Assembly (NCBI GenBank): GCA_016719295.1 | Contig: JADKAF010000001.1 | Coordinates: 5,828,001 to 5,892,000, forward strand | Length of the DNA: 64,000 bases | Origin: Planctomycetota bacterium | GTDB lineage: Bacteria; Planctomycetota; UBA1135; JADKAF01 | Reading direction: 5' to 3' | In this document: in pieces, positions 26,789 to 35,484 of the stretch | How positions within the stretch are numbered: the stretch's first letter is position 1 | How the letters are laid out: every line of letters starts with the position of its first letter | Translations under genes and position numbers: made by a program | The notes under the pieces: generated by a model | The model's database searches: none | The model's input: only the letters and a program-made list of their open reading frames with translations | Told to the model about the DNA's origin: nothing

Positions 26789-28156
26789 ATGGCGAAGGCG
26801 AGGTCGAGCGTCGCGCGCGTCGCGATGTTGGTGCTGGGGTCCGTGCTCTCCCCGGCGGCGTACGCGCAGGACTGGCTGCAATGGCGCGGGCCGCGATGGG
26901 ATGGCTCGAGCGACGTTCAGGGCCTGCCCGAGAAGCTCGATGCGTCGGCGATCCGCTGGCGCGCGCCGCTGCCGGGGCCTGGTGCCGGCGCGCCGATCAT
27001 CTGCGGCACGCGCGTCTTCGTGACCGCGGCGGACGAGGATGCGGAGAAGCTGGTCGCGCTCTGCTTCGATCGCGAGAGCGGCAAGGAGCTCTGGGCGAAG
27101 GAGCTCGGGCCCTCGTACACGCCCGCGGGCCGCGGCAAGCCCACCGCGATCGACAACCGCAGCACCTACGCCACGCCTTCGGCCGCATGCGATGGCGAGC
27201 GCGTCGTCTTCTTCTTCGGCAACGGCGATCTCGCGGGCACCTCGCTGGAAGGTGAGCTGCTCTGGAAGCGGAACCTCCAGCAGGACTACGGCGACTTCGC
27301 GTTCCAGTGGACCTTCTCGGCGACGCCGACGCTGCACGGCGGGAAGCTCTACCTCGCGATCTTGCAGCGCGACCAGCCGACCGGGCGCGGTGCGAAGAAG
27401 CCCGAGCAGCCGATCCCATCGTTCGTGCTCTGCATGGACCCGCGGACCGGGAAGACCGACTGGAAGGTCGAGCGCCAGGCACCCGCGCAGATGGAGTCGC
27501 TCGAGTCCTACGCGACGATCGTCCCGCGCGTGCGGAAGGACGGTCGCACCGAGCTGCTCGTGCTCGGCGGCGACGTCATCACCGGCCATGACCCCGCCGA
27601 CGGCAAGGAGCTCTGGCGTTGGGGGACGTGGAACGAGGGCCATCGCGAAGCCTGGTGGCGCATCGTGCCGACGCCGGTCGTGGCCGGCGGCGTCGTGCTC
27701 GTCTGCGCCCCGAAGCGCGCGCCGGTCTACGCCGTGAAGCTGGATGGCGAAGGCCTGCTTCCGGCCGAGGCGCTGTCGTGGAAGAGCGAGGGCCGTCCCA
27801 ATCCGGTGAGCTCGGACGTCCCGACGCCCCTGGTCCACGACGGGCGCTTCTACGTCCTCAGCGACCTCGCGAACGCCCTCTCGCGCATCGACCCCGCGAC
27901 GGGCAAGGTCGAGTGGAGCGTCGAGGTCGACCGCGAGTTCCTCTGGCGCGCCTCGCCGGTCGCGGCGGGCGGGCGGATCTGGGCGCAGAACCACCACGGG
28001 ACGCTCTACGGCTTCGACCCGGCGGACGGGAAGGAAGTCGCAAGGCTCGCGCTCGGGCGGGACGACGACGACGGGATCTGCGCTTCGGTCGCCCCGGCGC
28101 ACGGGCGGCTCTTCGTGCGGACGAATGCGGAGCTGGTCTGCCTCGGAAAGGAATGA
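26789..28156 (+). CDS. secreted PQQ/BamB-type beta-propeller protein
   Basis: The product is 455 residues. The signal peptide (MAKARSSVARVAMLVLG ending PAAYAQ) is followed by DWLQWRGPRWDGSS, an N-terminus very common in planctomycete PQQ-like-domain proteins. Repeats with the motif GxxYxxD/E...GKxxW recur: DRESGKELW, MDPRTGKTDWKV, DPADGKELWRWG, DPATGKVEWSV, FDPADGKEV. This gives about seven blades. Such proteins resemble alcohol-dehydrogenase or BamB propellers, but no PQQ-ligand set or catalytic residues are evident, so a binding or scaffold role is more likely than enzyme activity. A small inverted repeat (GGGTAG/CTACCC) lies just after the gene at 28197-28214. Confidence 0.85.
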   Translation: MAKARSSVARVAMLVLGSVLSPAAYAQDWLQWRGPRWDGSSDVQGLPEKLDASAIRWRAPLPGPGAGAPIICGTRVFVTAADEDAEKLVALCFDRESGKELWAKELGPSYTPAGRGKPTAIDNRSTYATPSAACDGERVVFFFGNGDLAGTSLEGELLWKRNLQQDYGDFAFQWTFSATPTLHGGKLYLAILQRDQPTGRGAKKPEQPIPSFVLCMDPRTGKTDWKVERQAPAQMESLESYATIVPRVRKDGRTELLVLGGDVITGHDPADGKELWRWGTWNEGHREAWWRIVPTPVVAGGVVLVCAPKRAPVYAVKLDGEGLLPAEALSWKSEGRPNPVSSDVPTPLVHDGRFYVLSDLANALSRIDPATGKVEWSVEVDREFLWRASPVAAGGRIWAQNHHGTLYGFDPADGKEVARLALGRDDDDGICASVAPAHGRLFVRTNAELVCLGKE

Positions 28157-28288
28157 CCGGCGGAGCTTCGCGCTCTGGCGAGGGAACCTCGGCGCGGGGT
28201 AGCCTCGTCTACCCGAGTTCGATTCGGGCGGCGCGCTCCCTCGCGCCGCTTCTCTGATCCGCCTTCCCCCCTGACTCGAGGCTGCCCC

Positions 28289-30088
28289 ATGACCTCCTCG
28301 GCCCGCGTTCTGTCCGCGCTCGCCGCGCTCGCCTGCCTCTCGGCGACCGCGTCCGCGCAGTGCAACCTGCAGACCCTCTACGCCACGGACAACGGCGGCT
28401 CCGTCGGTGGCGCCGTCTACTTCGACCTGAACGTCACGACCGGCGTGCGCATCACGGCGTTCAACGTGAACACGACCATCGCGGCGAGCACGCCGATCGG
28501 TCTCCAGGTGTACACGATCCCGGGCACCTGGGTGAACCAGACCGGCAACCCCGCCGCGTGGACCCAGGTGGGCCAGGACAACGGCACGGGCGTCGCCGCA
28601 GGCTCGAACCTGCCGTCGCTGATCCCGCTGCTGAACCCGGTCGTCCTGACGCCCGGTCAGTACGGTATCGCGCTGGTCGCAGGTGCCTTCAACCACAGCT
28701 ACACGAACGGCACCGGCGCGAACCAGGTCTACTCCAACTCCTGCATGACGCTGACGGCCGGGGGCGCGACGAACGCTCCCTTCCAGGCGGGCCCCTTCAC
28801 CCCGCGCGTATGGAACGGCGAGATCATCGCCTCGCCCGCCGCGGGCCTGTTCGCCGACTTCAGCGCGAGCACGACCTCCGGCGCGACGCCGCTCAACGTG
28901 AACTTCACGGACGCCTCGTTCACGAGCGCGCCGGGCGGCATCACGAGCTGGGCCTGGGACCTGAACGGCGACGGCATCGTCGACTCCAACGCGCCGGCCC
29001 CGAGCTTCACCTACTCGACCTGCGGCTACTACGACGTGACCCTCACCGTGAACGACGGGGTGAACCCCGCCAGCACGATCACGAAGTCGGACTACATCGC
29101 CGCTGATCCTCAGCTCCTGGTGGTCCCGAGCTTCACCGTCGCGAGCGGCGCCGTGCCGCTCTCCTACGTCTTCACGGACACCTCGACCGGCAGCCCCTCC
29201 TCGTGGAGCTGGGACCTCGACGGCGACAACGTTCCGGACTCGGCGCAGCAGAACCCGACCTGGACCTACAACGCGGCGGGCACCTACACGGTCACGCTGA
29301 CGGCGAGCAACGCCTGCGGCGGCGGCACGGTGCGTCAGCAGCTCAACGTGATCGGCGGCGACGAGTGCGGCAGCGCGGTCGCGCTGGCCCTGGGCACGAG
29401 CCCGGTCTACAGCAACGCGCAGGCCACGACCTCGTTCGCCTGGCCGTGCGCGGCGGGTGGCAACGATCTCTGGTTCTACTACGACTCCACCTGCAGCGGC
29501 ACGCTGGAGATCAACACCTGCGGCGTCGCCGCCTTCGACACCGCGCTCGAGGCGTTCAGCGGTCCCTGCGGAGCGCAGACCTCGCTCGTCTGCAACGACG
29601 ACAACTGCGGTCTCCAGTCGCGCATCTCGTTCCCCGTGGCGCCGGCCCAGCGCTACTACATCCGCGCAGGCGGCTACAACGGCGCGCGTGGCACGTTCCA
29701 GCTCAACGTGATCTTGAGCTCGTCGGGCAACGGGAGCTTCACCTCGCTCTTCGCTGGCTGCGGCGGCTCGACGCTCGCGACGACCGGTCAGCCGAACCTT
29801 GGCGCGACGGTGAGCTTCACGATCAATCCGGTGCAGGGCCTGCCCTTCTTGATGATCGGCAGCGTGCCGCTCGGCGTGCCGCTCTGCGCGCAAGGTTGCT
29901 TGATCGGCCACAACATGGACGTCGTGCTGCCGGCGCCGAGCTTCACGGCGACGATCCCCTGCTGGTCGTTCCTGGTCGGCGGCTCGGTCTACTTCCAGGG
30001 CCTCGACCTCGGTGCGAACGGCGGCTGCACGGCCGGCAATCCGGTGCAGCTCGTCACCACCGACACGGTGCGCGCCACGATCGGCTGA
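28289..30088 (+). CDS. secreted protein with two PKD domains (paralogue A)
   Basis: The product is 599 residues with a signal peptide (cleavage near ATASAQ). An N-terminal beta domain covers about 22-190. Two PKD domains follow (about 190-275 and 276-355), each with the WxWDxDGD core (SWAWDLNGDG, SWSWDLDGDN) and YTVTLT-type strands. A beta-sandwich with paired Cys covers about 360-480 (GNDLWFYYDSTCSGT, CNDDNCGL). The C-terminal module of about 110 residues ends DTVRATIG. It is probably exported or surface-associated and used in binding or adhesion; no catalytic motif is seen. Nearly all codons end in G or C. The next gene is a tandem paralogue with the same domain order. Confidence 0.85.
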   Translation: MTSSARVLSALAALACLSATASAQCNLQTLYATDNGGSVGGAVYFDLNVTTGVRITAFNVNTTIAASTPIGLQVYTIPGTWVNQTGNPAAWTQVGQDNGTGVAAGSNLPSLIPLLNPVVLTPGQYGIALVAGAFNHSYTNGTGANQVYSNSCMTLTAGGATNAPFQAGPFTPRVWNGEIIASPAAGLFADFSASTTSGATPLNVNFTDASFTSAPGGITSWAWDLNGDGIVDSNAPAPSFTYSTCGYYDVTLTVNDGVNPASTITKSDYIAADPQLLVVPSFTVASGAVPLSYVFTDTSTGSPSSWSWDLDGDNVPDSAQQNPTWTYNAAGTYTVTLTASNACGGGTVRQQLNVIGGDECGSAVALALGTSPVYSNAQATTSFAWPCAAGGNDLWFYYDSTCSGTLEINTCGVAAFDTALEAFSGPCGAQTSLVCNDDNCGLQSRISFPVAPAQRYYIRAGGYNGARGTFQLNVILSSSGNGSFTSLFAGCGGSTLATTGQPNLGATVSFTINPVQGLPFLMIGSVPLGVPLCAQGCLIGHNMDVVLPAPSFTATIPCWSFLVGGSVYFQGLDLGANGGCTAGNPVQLVTTDTVRATIG

Positions 30089-30131
30089 TCGCGTGCTACG
30101 CGTGACCTAGCAGCCTGTTGACGTCGTCATT

Positions 30132-30166
30132 CGGGCGGGCGAGGCGCTTCGTGCGTCGCCCGCCCG
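30132..30166 (+). terminator. hairpin between the two PKD genes
   Basis: A perfect 11-bp stem (CGGGCGGGCGA, 30132-30142, with its complement 30156-30166) is closed by a 13-base loop that can pair further. It lies 44 bases after the first PKD gene stop. There is no T-run, only a short TTT nine bases later, so it is a likely but atypical terminator. Confidence 0.6.
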
Positions 30167-30245
30167 CGTCGCGTTTCCTCACGCGCTCGATACCTCTTCG
30201 CGCGTCGCTCTCGTCGCACGCTCCCGCCTCGTCTACGATCCCTCC

Positions 30246-32054
30246 ATGCGCCTCCTCACCCGCCTCGCTGTCGCCCTCGGCTGTCTCGCCGCCGCAGCTC
30301 CTGCTCAAGTCTGCGACCTCACCACGAGCTATACCTCCAACGGCACGGGCGCCGTGGGCGGAGCGGTCTACTTCACGCTGACGGCGAATCAGGCGCTCGC
30401 GATCTCGAGCCTCGAGCTCAACGCGTCGAGCCCGGCGGGAACGCCGATCGGATTGCAGGTCTTCGTCGCGCCGAACGGGTTCACGGGGCAGGTCTTGAAT
30501 CCAGGCGCGTGGACGCCCTTGGCACAGGACAACGGGAACGCCTTCGCCGCGGGACGCGGATTGCCGTCGCTGATCCCGCTCTCCAACGTGATCCTGCTGC
30601 AGCCGGGCATCCACGGCATCGCGCTGGTCGCGCGCGGGTTCGGGCATCGCTACGCGACGGGGAACCCCACGAACAACTTCTTCTCGAACTCCTGCATGCG
30701 CATCGATATGGGCGCTGCGACCGATGTGCCCTTCTCGGGCAGCATCCTGGGTTACCGTTCGTGGAACGGGACGATCCGCGCGCAAGCGGCCGTCGGCAAC
30801 TTCGCCGACTTCACCTCGACCACGCCGAGCGGTCCGCTGCCGCTTCGTCTCAGCTTCACCGATCTCAGCTACACCTCGTCGCTCGGCGGCATCACGAGCT
30901 GGGCCTGGGACTTCGACGGCGACCAGATCATCGACTCGAACGCGCAGAGCCCGAGCTTCACCTACCAGAGCTGCGGTCGCTACTCGGTCACGCTGACGGC
31001 TTCGGACGGCCTCCATCCGCCGAGCACGATCACGAAGTCTCGCTACGTGAGCGCCGAGCCTTCGGTGCTGCCCGTCGCGGACTTCGACGCGAACGTCTAC
31101 GGCGGTGCGCCGCCGCTCGTCGTGCAGTTCACCGACACCTCGACGGGGCAGCCGACGCAGTGGAGCTGGGACTTCGACGCCGACGGCATCGCGGACTCGA
31201 CGCAGCAGAATCCGCTCTGGACCTTCAGCACGGGCGGCTTCCACACGATCGCGCTCCGCGCCTCCAACAACTGCAGCAGCGACACGGTCACGAAGCGCGA
31301 CTTCGTGCACGTGATCCCGAACGAGGAGTGCGCCGCGGCGATCCCGCTCGGCCTCGGGCTCAGCGGGGGCTACTCGAATGCACGCGCCTCGACCTCGGCT
31401 CCCGCGTGGACGTGTGCCGCGGGTGGCGCGGACCTCTGGTTCTCCTTCCGCGCGCCTTGCCGCGGTTCCTACCAGATCGATACCTGCACGAGCACGAACT
31501 ACGACAGCGCGCTCGAGGTGTTCACGGGCACGTGCGGGAACCTGCGCGCGATCGGCTGCAACGACGATAGCTGCGGCCTGTACTCGGTGGTCGCCTTCTC
31601 CGCCATGGCCGGGCAGAGCTTCCTCTTCCGCGTCGGCGGCTGGTCGAACAGCCAAGGATCGTTCCGCGTGCGCATCAGCTTGCGCGGCTCGGGCTCGATC
31701 ACGGAGGTCTCGCCTTCTTGCGGCTCCATGCCGCTCGAGGTCGACGGCACGGCGAACCTGGGCTCGCCGCTCAACTTCAACGTCGGGGTGACCAGCGGAA
31801 CGGGCCTCCTCTGGCTCGGCGCGGCGAACCTGGCGCTGCCCATCTGCTCGGGCTGCACCCTCGGCGCCTCCTTCGACACGCTCTTCGTCCAGAGCTCGCT
31901 CCAGAGCGCGGTGCCGTGCGATCCCACGCTCGCCGGCGCGACCTTCTTCATCCAGGGCGCCGAGGTCGGCGCCAACGGCGCGTGCCCGATCGGCGCGCCC
32001 TTCCCGTTCCCGATCTCCCTGACGCGCACGCTGCGCATCCAGATCGGCAGCTGA
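30246..32054 (+). CDS. secreted protein with two PKD domains (paralogue B)
   Basis: The product is 602 residues, closely parallel to the preceding gene. It has a signal peptide ending near AAAPAQ, then CDLTTSYTSN against CNLQTLYATDN. An N-terminal beta domain is followed by two PKD domains (SWAWDFDGDQ near 220, WSWDFDADGI near 305), the Cys-containing sandwich (ADLWFSFRAPCRGS, CNDDSCGL) and a C-terminal module ending LRIQIGS. The two genes clearly arose by tandem duplication and have since diverged through most of their length. They share a strand but are separated by 157 bases with a hairpin, so they need not be co-transcribed. Function is unknown; extracellular structural or adhesive is most likely. 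Confidence 0.85.
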   Translation: MRLLTRLAVALGCLAAAAPAQVCDLTTSYTSNGTGAVGGAVYFTLTANQALAISSLELNASSPAGTPIGLQVFVAPNGFTGQVLNPGAWTPLAQDNGNAFAAGRGLPSLIPLSNVILLQPGIHGIALVARGFGHRYATGNPTNNFFSNSCMRIDMGAATDVPFSGSILGYRSWNGTIRAQAAVGNFADFTSTTPSGPLPLRLSFTDLSYTSSLGGITSWAWDFDGDQIIDSNAQSPSFTYQSCGRYSVTLTASDGLHPPSTITKSRYVSAEPSVLPVADFDANVYGGAPPLVVQFTDTSTGQPTQWSWDFDADGIADSTQQNPLWTFSTGGFHTIALRASNNCSSDTVTKRDFVHVIPNEECAAAIPLGLGLSGGYSNARASTSAPAWTCAAGGADLWFSFRAPCRGSYQIDTCTSTNYDSALEVFTGTCGNLRAIGCNDDSCGLYSVVAFSAMAGQSFLFRVGGWSNSQGSFRVRISLRGSGSITEVSPSCGSMPLEVDGTANLGSPLNFNVGVTSGTGLLWLGAANLALPICSGCTLGASFDTLFVQSSLQSAVPCDPTLAGATFFIQGAEVGANGACPIGAPFPFPISLTRTLRIQIGS

Positions 32055-32056
32055 CG

Positions 32057-32103
32057 CCTCACCGCACAGTGAAGTTGCCGGGCACCTTCACTGTGCAGTG
32101 AGG
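32057..32103. terminator. bidirectional hairpin between convergent PKD gene B and rarA
   Basis: Two 18-bp arms (32057-32074 and 32086-32103) match at 17 positions around an 11-base loop. The hairpin fills the 51-base gap between the stop at 32054 and the rarA stop at 32106, so it can end both transcripts. The centre contains GCCGGGC within GTTGCCGGGCACC, so the loop may fold further. Confidence 0.8.
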
Positions 32104-32105
32104 GG

Positions 32106-33413
32106 TCAGGGCTTCTTCGCGCCGGGGCCGCGGTAGTAGATGCGGCCGGCGAGGCTCGGCGGCAGGCAGGGCATGCGAGCGGCGGCGGCGGGGTCGTCGA
32201 AGACGTAGGCGTAGCCCTGGCCGTAGCCCTCGGCCTTCATCATCGAGGTGGGGGCATTCCGCAGGTGCAGCGGAACGGCTTCGGCGTAGCGCTCGAGCGC
32301 GTCCTTTGCAGCTTCGCCGTAGGCGACGTAGAGGTCGTTCGACTTCTTCACCAGCGCGAGGTAGGCCGTGGCCTGCGCGAGCGCGAGCTTGCCCTCGGGG
32401 AACCCGAGCAGCTCGAAGGCCTGGTGCGCCGCGATGGTCACCTCGAGCGCACGTGGCTCGGCGAGGCCGATGTCCTCGACGGCCATGCGCACGAGCCGGC
32501 GCGCGACGTAGCGGCCGTCCTCGCCGGCCTCCAAGATCCGCGCGAGCCAGTAGAGCGCGGCGTCGACGTCGGAGTTGCGCACCGACTTGTGCAGCGCGGA
32601 GATGAGATTGAAGTGCTCTTCGCCGCCCTTGTCGTAGAGCAGCGTCTTCTGCGCGACCTCCTCCAGCAGCGCGCGATCGAGGCGCGCGGTCGCGCGACCT
32701 CGCGCGGCGCGCGCGAGGGATTCCAGGAGGCCGAGGGAGGCGCGCGCGTCGCCCGAGGCGAGATCGGCCACGCGCTCCAGGAGCTCCGGCTCCACTTCGA
32801 GAGCCTCCGCGCCGAGCCCGCGCTCGCGATCGCGCAGCGCCTCCTCCAGGATCGAGACGAGCATCTCGCGCGAGAGCGCCTCCAAGCGGATCACGCGCGC
32901 ACGGGAGAGCAGCGCGGCGTTCAGCTCGAAGCTCGGATTCTCCGTCGTCGCGCCGACGAGCACGATGTCGCCGCGCTCCACGTAGGGCAAGAAGGCGTCT
33001 TGCTGCGCCTTGTTGAAGCGGTGGATCTCGTCGACGAAGAGCACGGTGCGGCGCCCTTCGCGCTTGCGGAGCTGCTCCGCGCGGACCATGACCTCGCGGA
33101 TCTCCTTCACGCCCGAGAGCACCGCCGAGTAGGCCTCGAAGCGCGCGCGCGTGCGCTCGGCGATGAGGCGCGCGAGCGTCGTCTTCCCGCAGCCTGGCGG
33201 CCCCCAGAAGATCATCGAGGAGAGCTCGTCGCGCTCGAGCATCGTGCGCAGGAGCCCGCTGGGAGCGAGCCAGCGCTCCTGCCCGCGCACCTCGTCCAAC
33301 GTGCGCGGGCGCATGCGCTCGGCCAACGGGGTCGAGGCGAGCATGAGCTCCTCTCCCGAGCCCTTCTCGCTCGGGTCCTCCGCTTCCAGCGCATCGAACA
33401 AGCCGCCGCTCAT
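32106..33413 (-). CDS. rarA: replication-associated recombination protein A (RarA/MgsA)
   Basis: The product is 435 residues and an AAA+ ATPase related to clamp loaders that acts at stalled replication forks. Walker A is GPPGCGKTTL at residues 71-80, Walker B is VDEIHRFNK near 128-136, sensor 1 is GATTENPSFELN, and the arginine-finger region is LLSRARV. The C-terminal tetramerisation domain includes HFNLISALHKSVRNSD and DALYWLARIL-type sequence, followed by the family's ending region with RMPCLPPSLAGR. Length and motif order match the family throughout. The start ATG at 33413 precedes a short intergenic gap shared with a divergent secreted-protein gene. Confidence 0.95.
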   Translation of the reverse strand: MSGGLFDALEAEDPSEKGSGEELMLASTPLAERMRPRTLDEVRGQERWLAPSGLLRTMLERDELSSMIFWGPPGCGKTTLARLIAERTRARFEAYSAVLSGVKEIREVMVRAEQLRKREGRRTVLFVDEIHRFNKAQQDAFLPYVERGDIVLVGATTENPSFELNAALLSRARVIRLEALSREMLVSILEEALRDRERGLGAEALEVEPELLERVADLASGDARASLGLLESLARAARGRATARLDRALLEEVAQKTLLYDKGGEEHFNLISALHKSVRNSDVDAALYWLARILEAGEDGRYVARRLVRMAVEDIGLAEPRALEVTIAAHQAFELLGFPEGKLALAQATAYLALVKKSNDLYVAYGEAAKDALERYAEAVPLHLRNAPTSMMKAEGYGQGYAYVFDDPAAAARMPCLPPSLAGRIYYRGPGAKKP

Positions 33414-33536
33414 GCGCGGCAGGATAACCCGCCGATCGTCGCGAGCCGACTGGGCGCCTCGCTCGAGGCGCCATAGGATCGCTCCTCGCCCAGCTTCGAA
33501 TCCGCTTCCGCTTCCTCTTCCCGCCCCGGAGGTCCC

Positions 33537-34625
33537 ATGCGTTCAGCTTCCACCCTCTTGCTCTCCTCCACCGTGGCGCTCGCCCTCGCTGCGCTGGCCC
33601 CCGCCCAAGTCTCCCAGGTGATCCCGCCGGATCTCGCCTCCGCCTACGGCAGCTCCTCGAGCGCCTATCCGTGGGGCGGCTCCGGAGGGAACAAGCGCGC
33701 GATGTACTGCTACGACGCGAGCTATTTCGCCGGCTTGCCCGGGCCGATCACCATCCAGCAGATCGCGTGGCGCGCGCCGAGCGGCACCGTGGGCACGACG
33801 ATCGGGCCGCTGGTCTATCAGATGGCTTGCGACCTCTCCTCGACGGCCTCGGCGCCGATGGCGCTCAACAACACCTTCGACCAGAACCACGGTCCCGATC
33901 GAACGCGGGTCTTCGGCGGTGCGCTGAGCGTCGGCCCGCTCAGCGTGCAGAACCTCCAGTTCACGCACGTGATGCCGCTCGCGACGCCGTTCCGCTACGA
34001 CCCTTCGCAGGGGAACTTCCTGATCGATCTGGTCTGCACTTCGGTGAGCGGCACGCTGGCGGGTGCGCAAGGCCCCTTCAACACCCACCCCGGCGTCGGG
34101 CGCATCGCGAACACCACGAGCGCCGCCGCGACCACCGCCAACTTCCCCTCGGCGTCGACCACGCAGAACTTCGCCTACGAGATCGAGATCACCGGCACGA
34201 CCTGCAACGGCCGCGTCGTGCTGCGCGGCGTCGGCTGCAACGACGCCGGTGGCGTGCCGCTCGCGATCTCGTATCGCGGCTGCCCCGATCGCCTCTCCAC
34301 CTTGAGCACGACCGTCGCGCTCAGCGCGGGCAATCAAGGCCCGTCGTTCCTGATGATCGGGCTCTCCGATCTGCAGTGGCTCGGCATCCAGCTCCCGCTC
34401 GACCTCGGCTTGCTCGGCGCGACGGGCTGCTCGCTGTATGTGTCCCAGGAGGTGCTCGTCGGTCCGCTCGCGACGGGGGGCGGCTCGTCGAGCTTCGCGC
34501 TCCCGATCCCCGCGGGCGCGTTCCTCGTCGGCGCGCGCGCGTACCTGCAGTACGCCAACCTCTCGCCGGGCGCGAACCCGCTCTCGCTGGTGACCTCGAG
34601 CTACCTCGATCTCACGATCGGCTGA
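33537..34625 (+). CDS. secreted protein of unknown function
   Basis: The product is 362 residues. The signal peptide MRSASTLLLSSTVALALAA ends near LAPAQ. The mature N-terminus (VSQVIPPDLASAYGSSSSAY, then PWGGSGGNKRAMYCYDASYF) and the following beta-rich region are a type I associate with secreted planctomycete proteins; no named domain is recognised. The last 120 residues (SFLMIGLSDLQWLGIQLPLD, then LGLLGATGCSLYV...AYLQYANL) resemble the C-terminal modules of the PKD proteins upstream. This suggests a common sorting or surface-attachment role. The 3' end overlaps the convergent SpoU-type methyltransferase gene by 14 bases. Confidence 0.75.
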   Translation: MRSASTLLLSSTVALALAALAPAQVSQVIPPDLASAYGSSSSAYPWGGSGGNKRAMYCYDASYFAGLPGPITIQQIAWRAPSGTVGTTIGPLVYQMACDLSSTASAPMALNNTFDQNHGPDRTRVFGGALSVGPLSVQNLQFTHVMPLATPFRYDPSQGNFLIDLVCTSVSGTLAGAQGPFNTHPGVGRIANTTSAAATTANFPSASTTQNFAYEIEITGTTCNGRVVLRGVGCNDAGGVPLAISYRGCPDRLSTLSTTVALSAGNQGPSFLMIGLSDLQWLGIQLPLDLGLLGATGCSLYVSQEVLVGPLATGGGSSSFALPIPAGAFLVGARAYLQYANLSPGANPLSLVTSSYLDLTIG

Positions 34626-35412
34626 GCGCCCGTCGCCGCGCGGCCTCGTAGAGCGCGATGGCCGAGGCCGCCGCGACGCCGAGCGAGTCGACGGTCGAGG
34701 CGATGGGGATGCGCACGCGGAGATCGGCAGCGCGCGCGAGCTCGTCGGGAACGCCGTGCGCTTCCGAGCCGAGCAGCAGCGCGCAAGGCTGCTCCAGCGG
34801 CGCGTCGTGCAGGTCGACGGCGCCCTCGACCTCGAACGCGAGCAGCCGCACCCCGCGCGCGCGGAGCAGCGCGAGCGCCTCGCCCTCGGTCAGGCCCTCG
34901 CGCGCGGGCAAGCGGAAGAGCGAGCCCATCGCGCCGCGGAGCACGGCGGGCCGATGCAGGCGCGCCGAGCCGCGCAGCGCGAGGAGGCCCGTCGCGCCGA
35001 AGGCCTCGCCGTGGCGCAGGATCGCGCCGAGGTTCCCGGGCTGCTGAATGCCGCAGGCGACGAGCAGGAGGGCCGCCGAGCTGTTCGGGAAGAGCTGCTC
35101 CTCCTTCCACTCGGGGGTCGCGACGAGCGCGGCGATCGCTTGCGGCGTCTTCACCTCGGTGGCCGCTTCGAGCACTTCCGCGCTCACCTCGGCAACGGCT
35201 GCCCCGCGCGCGGCGAGCTCCTGCGCGAGCCGGATCGAAATCTCGTCGCTCCCCTCGCGCACGAGGACGAGCTCCGGCGCGAGGCGGGAGTGCAGCGCTT
35301 CCTCGACGAGACGCGGCCCTTCGACGACCATCCTGCTCGCGACGTCGCCGCGGGCGGCGGCGCGGAAAGTGGCGACGTGCGGGTGTCGGCGCGAAGTGAT
35401 GCGAGCGAACAT
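34612..35412 (-). CDS. SpoU/TrmH-family RNA 2'-O-methyltransferase
   Basis: The product is 266 residues. It has an N-terminal substrate-binding region (residues about 1-100) and a C-terminal SPOUT (knotted) domain. The three SpoU motifs are motif 1 QQPGNLGAILRHGEAFGATG, motif 2 LLLGSEAHGVPDEL and motif 3 IASTVDSLGVAAASAIALYE. The motif 1 Asn and Arg (N, R of NLGAILR) are the usual catalytic and SAM-site residues. It probably methylates the 2'-hydroxyl of a ribose in rRNA or tRNA using S-adenosylmethionine; the exact target (RlmB-like, TrmH-like or other) cannot be told. The gene is divergent from rsgA. Confidence 0.9.
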   Translation of the reverse strand: MFARITSRRHPHVATFRAAARGDVASRMVVEGPRLVEEALHSRLAPELVLVREGSDEISIRLAQELAARGAAVAEVSAEVLEAATEVKTPQAIAALVATPEWKEEQLFPNSSAALLLVACGIQQPGNLGAILRHGEAFGATGLLALRGSARLHRPAVLRGAMGSLFRLPAREGLTEGEALALLRARGVRLLAFEVEGAVDLHDAPLEQPCALLLGSEAHGVPDELARAADLRVRIPIASTVDSLGVAAASAIALYEAARRRALSRS

Positions 35413-35484
35413 GACGAAGAGCGGTCTCGTGGGACGGAATCATCGCGGCTCGAGGGGGGCGGAGTCCACCGCGCTCCGCGGCCG

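Noticed and set aside
25631..29911. 1426-residue open frame on the minus strand
   Set aside because: It is antisense to purine nucleoside phosphorylase, the PQQ propeller and a PKD gene. It is Arg/Ala-rich with no domain, a usual artefact in very GC-rich DNA.
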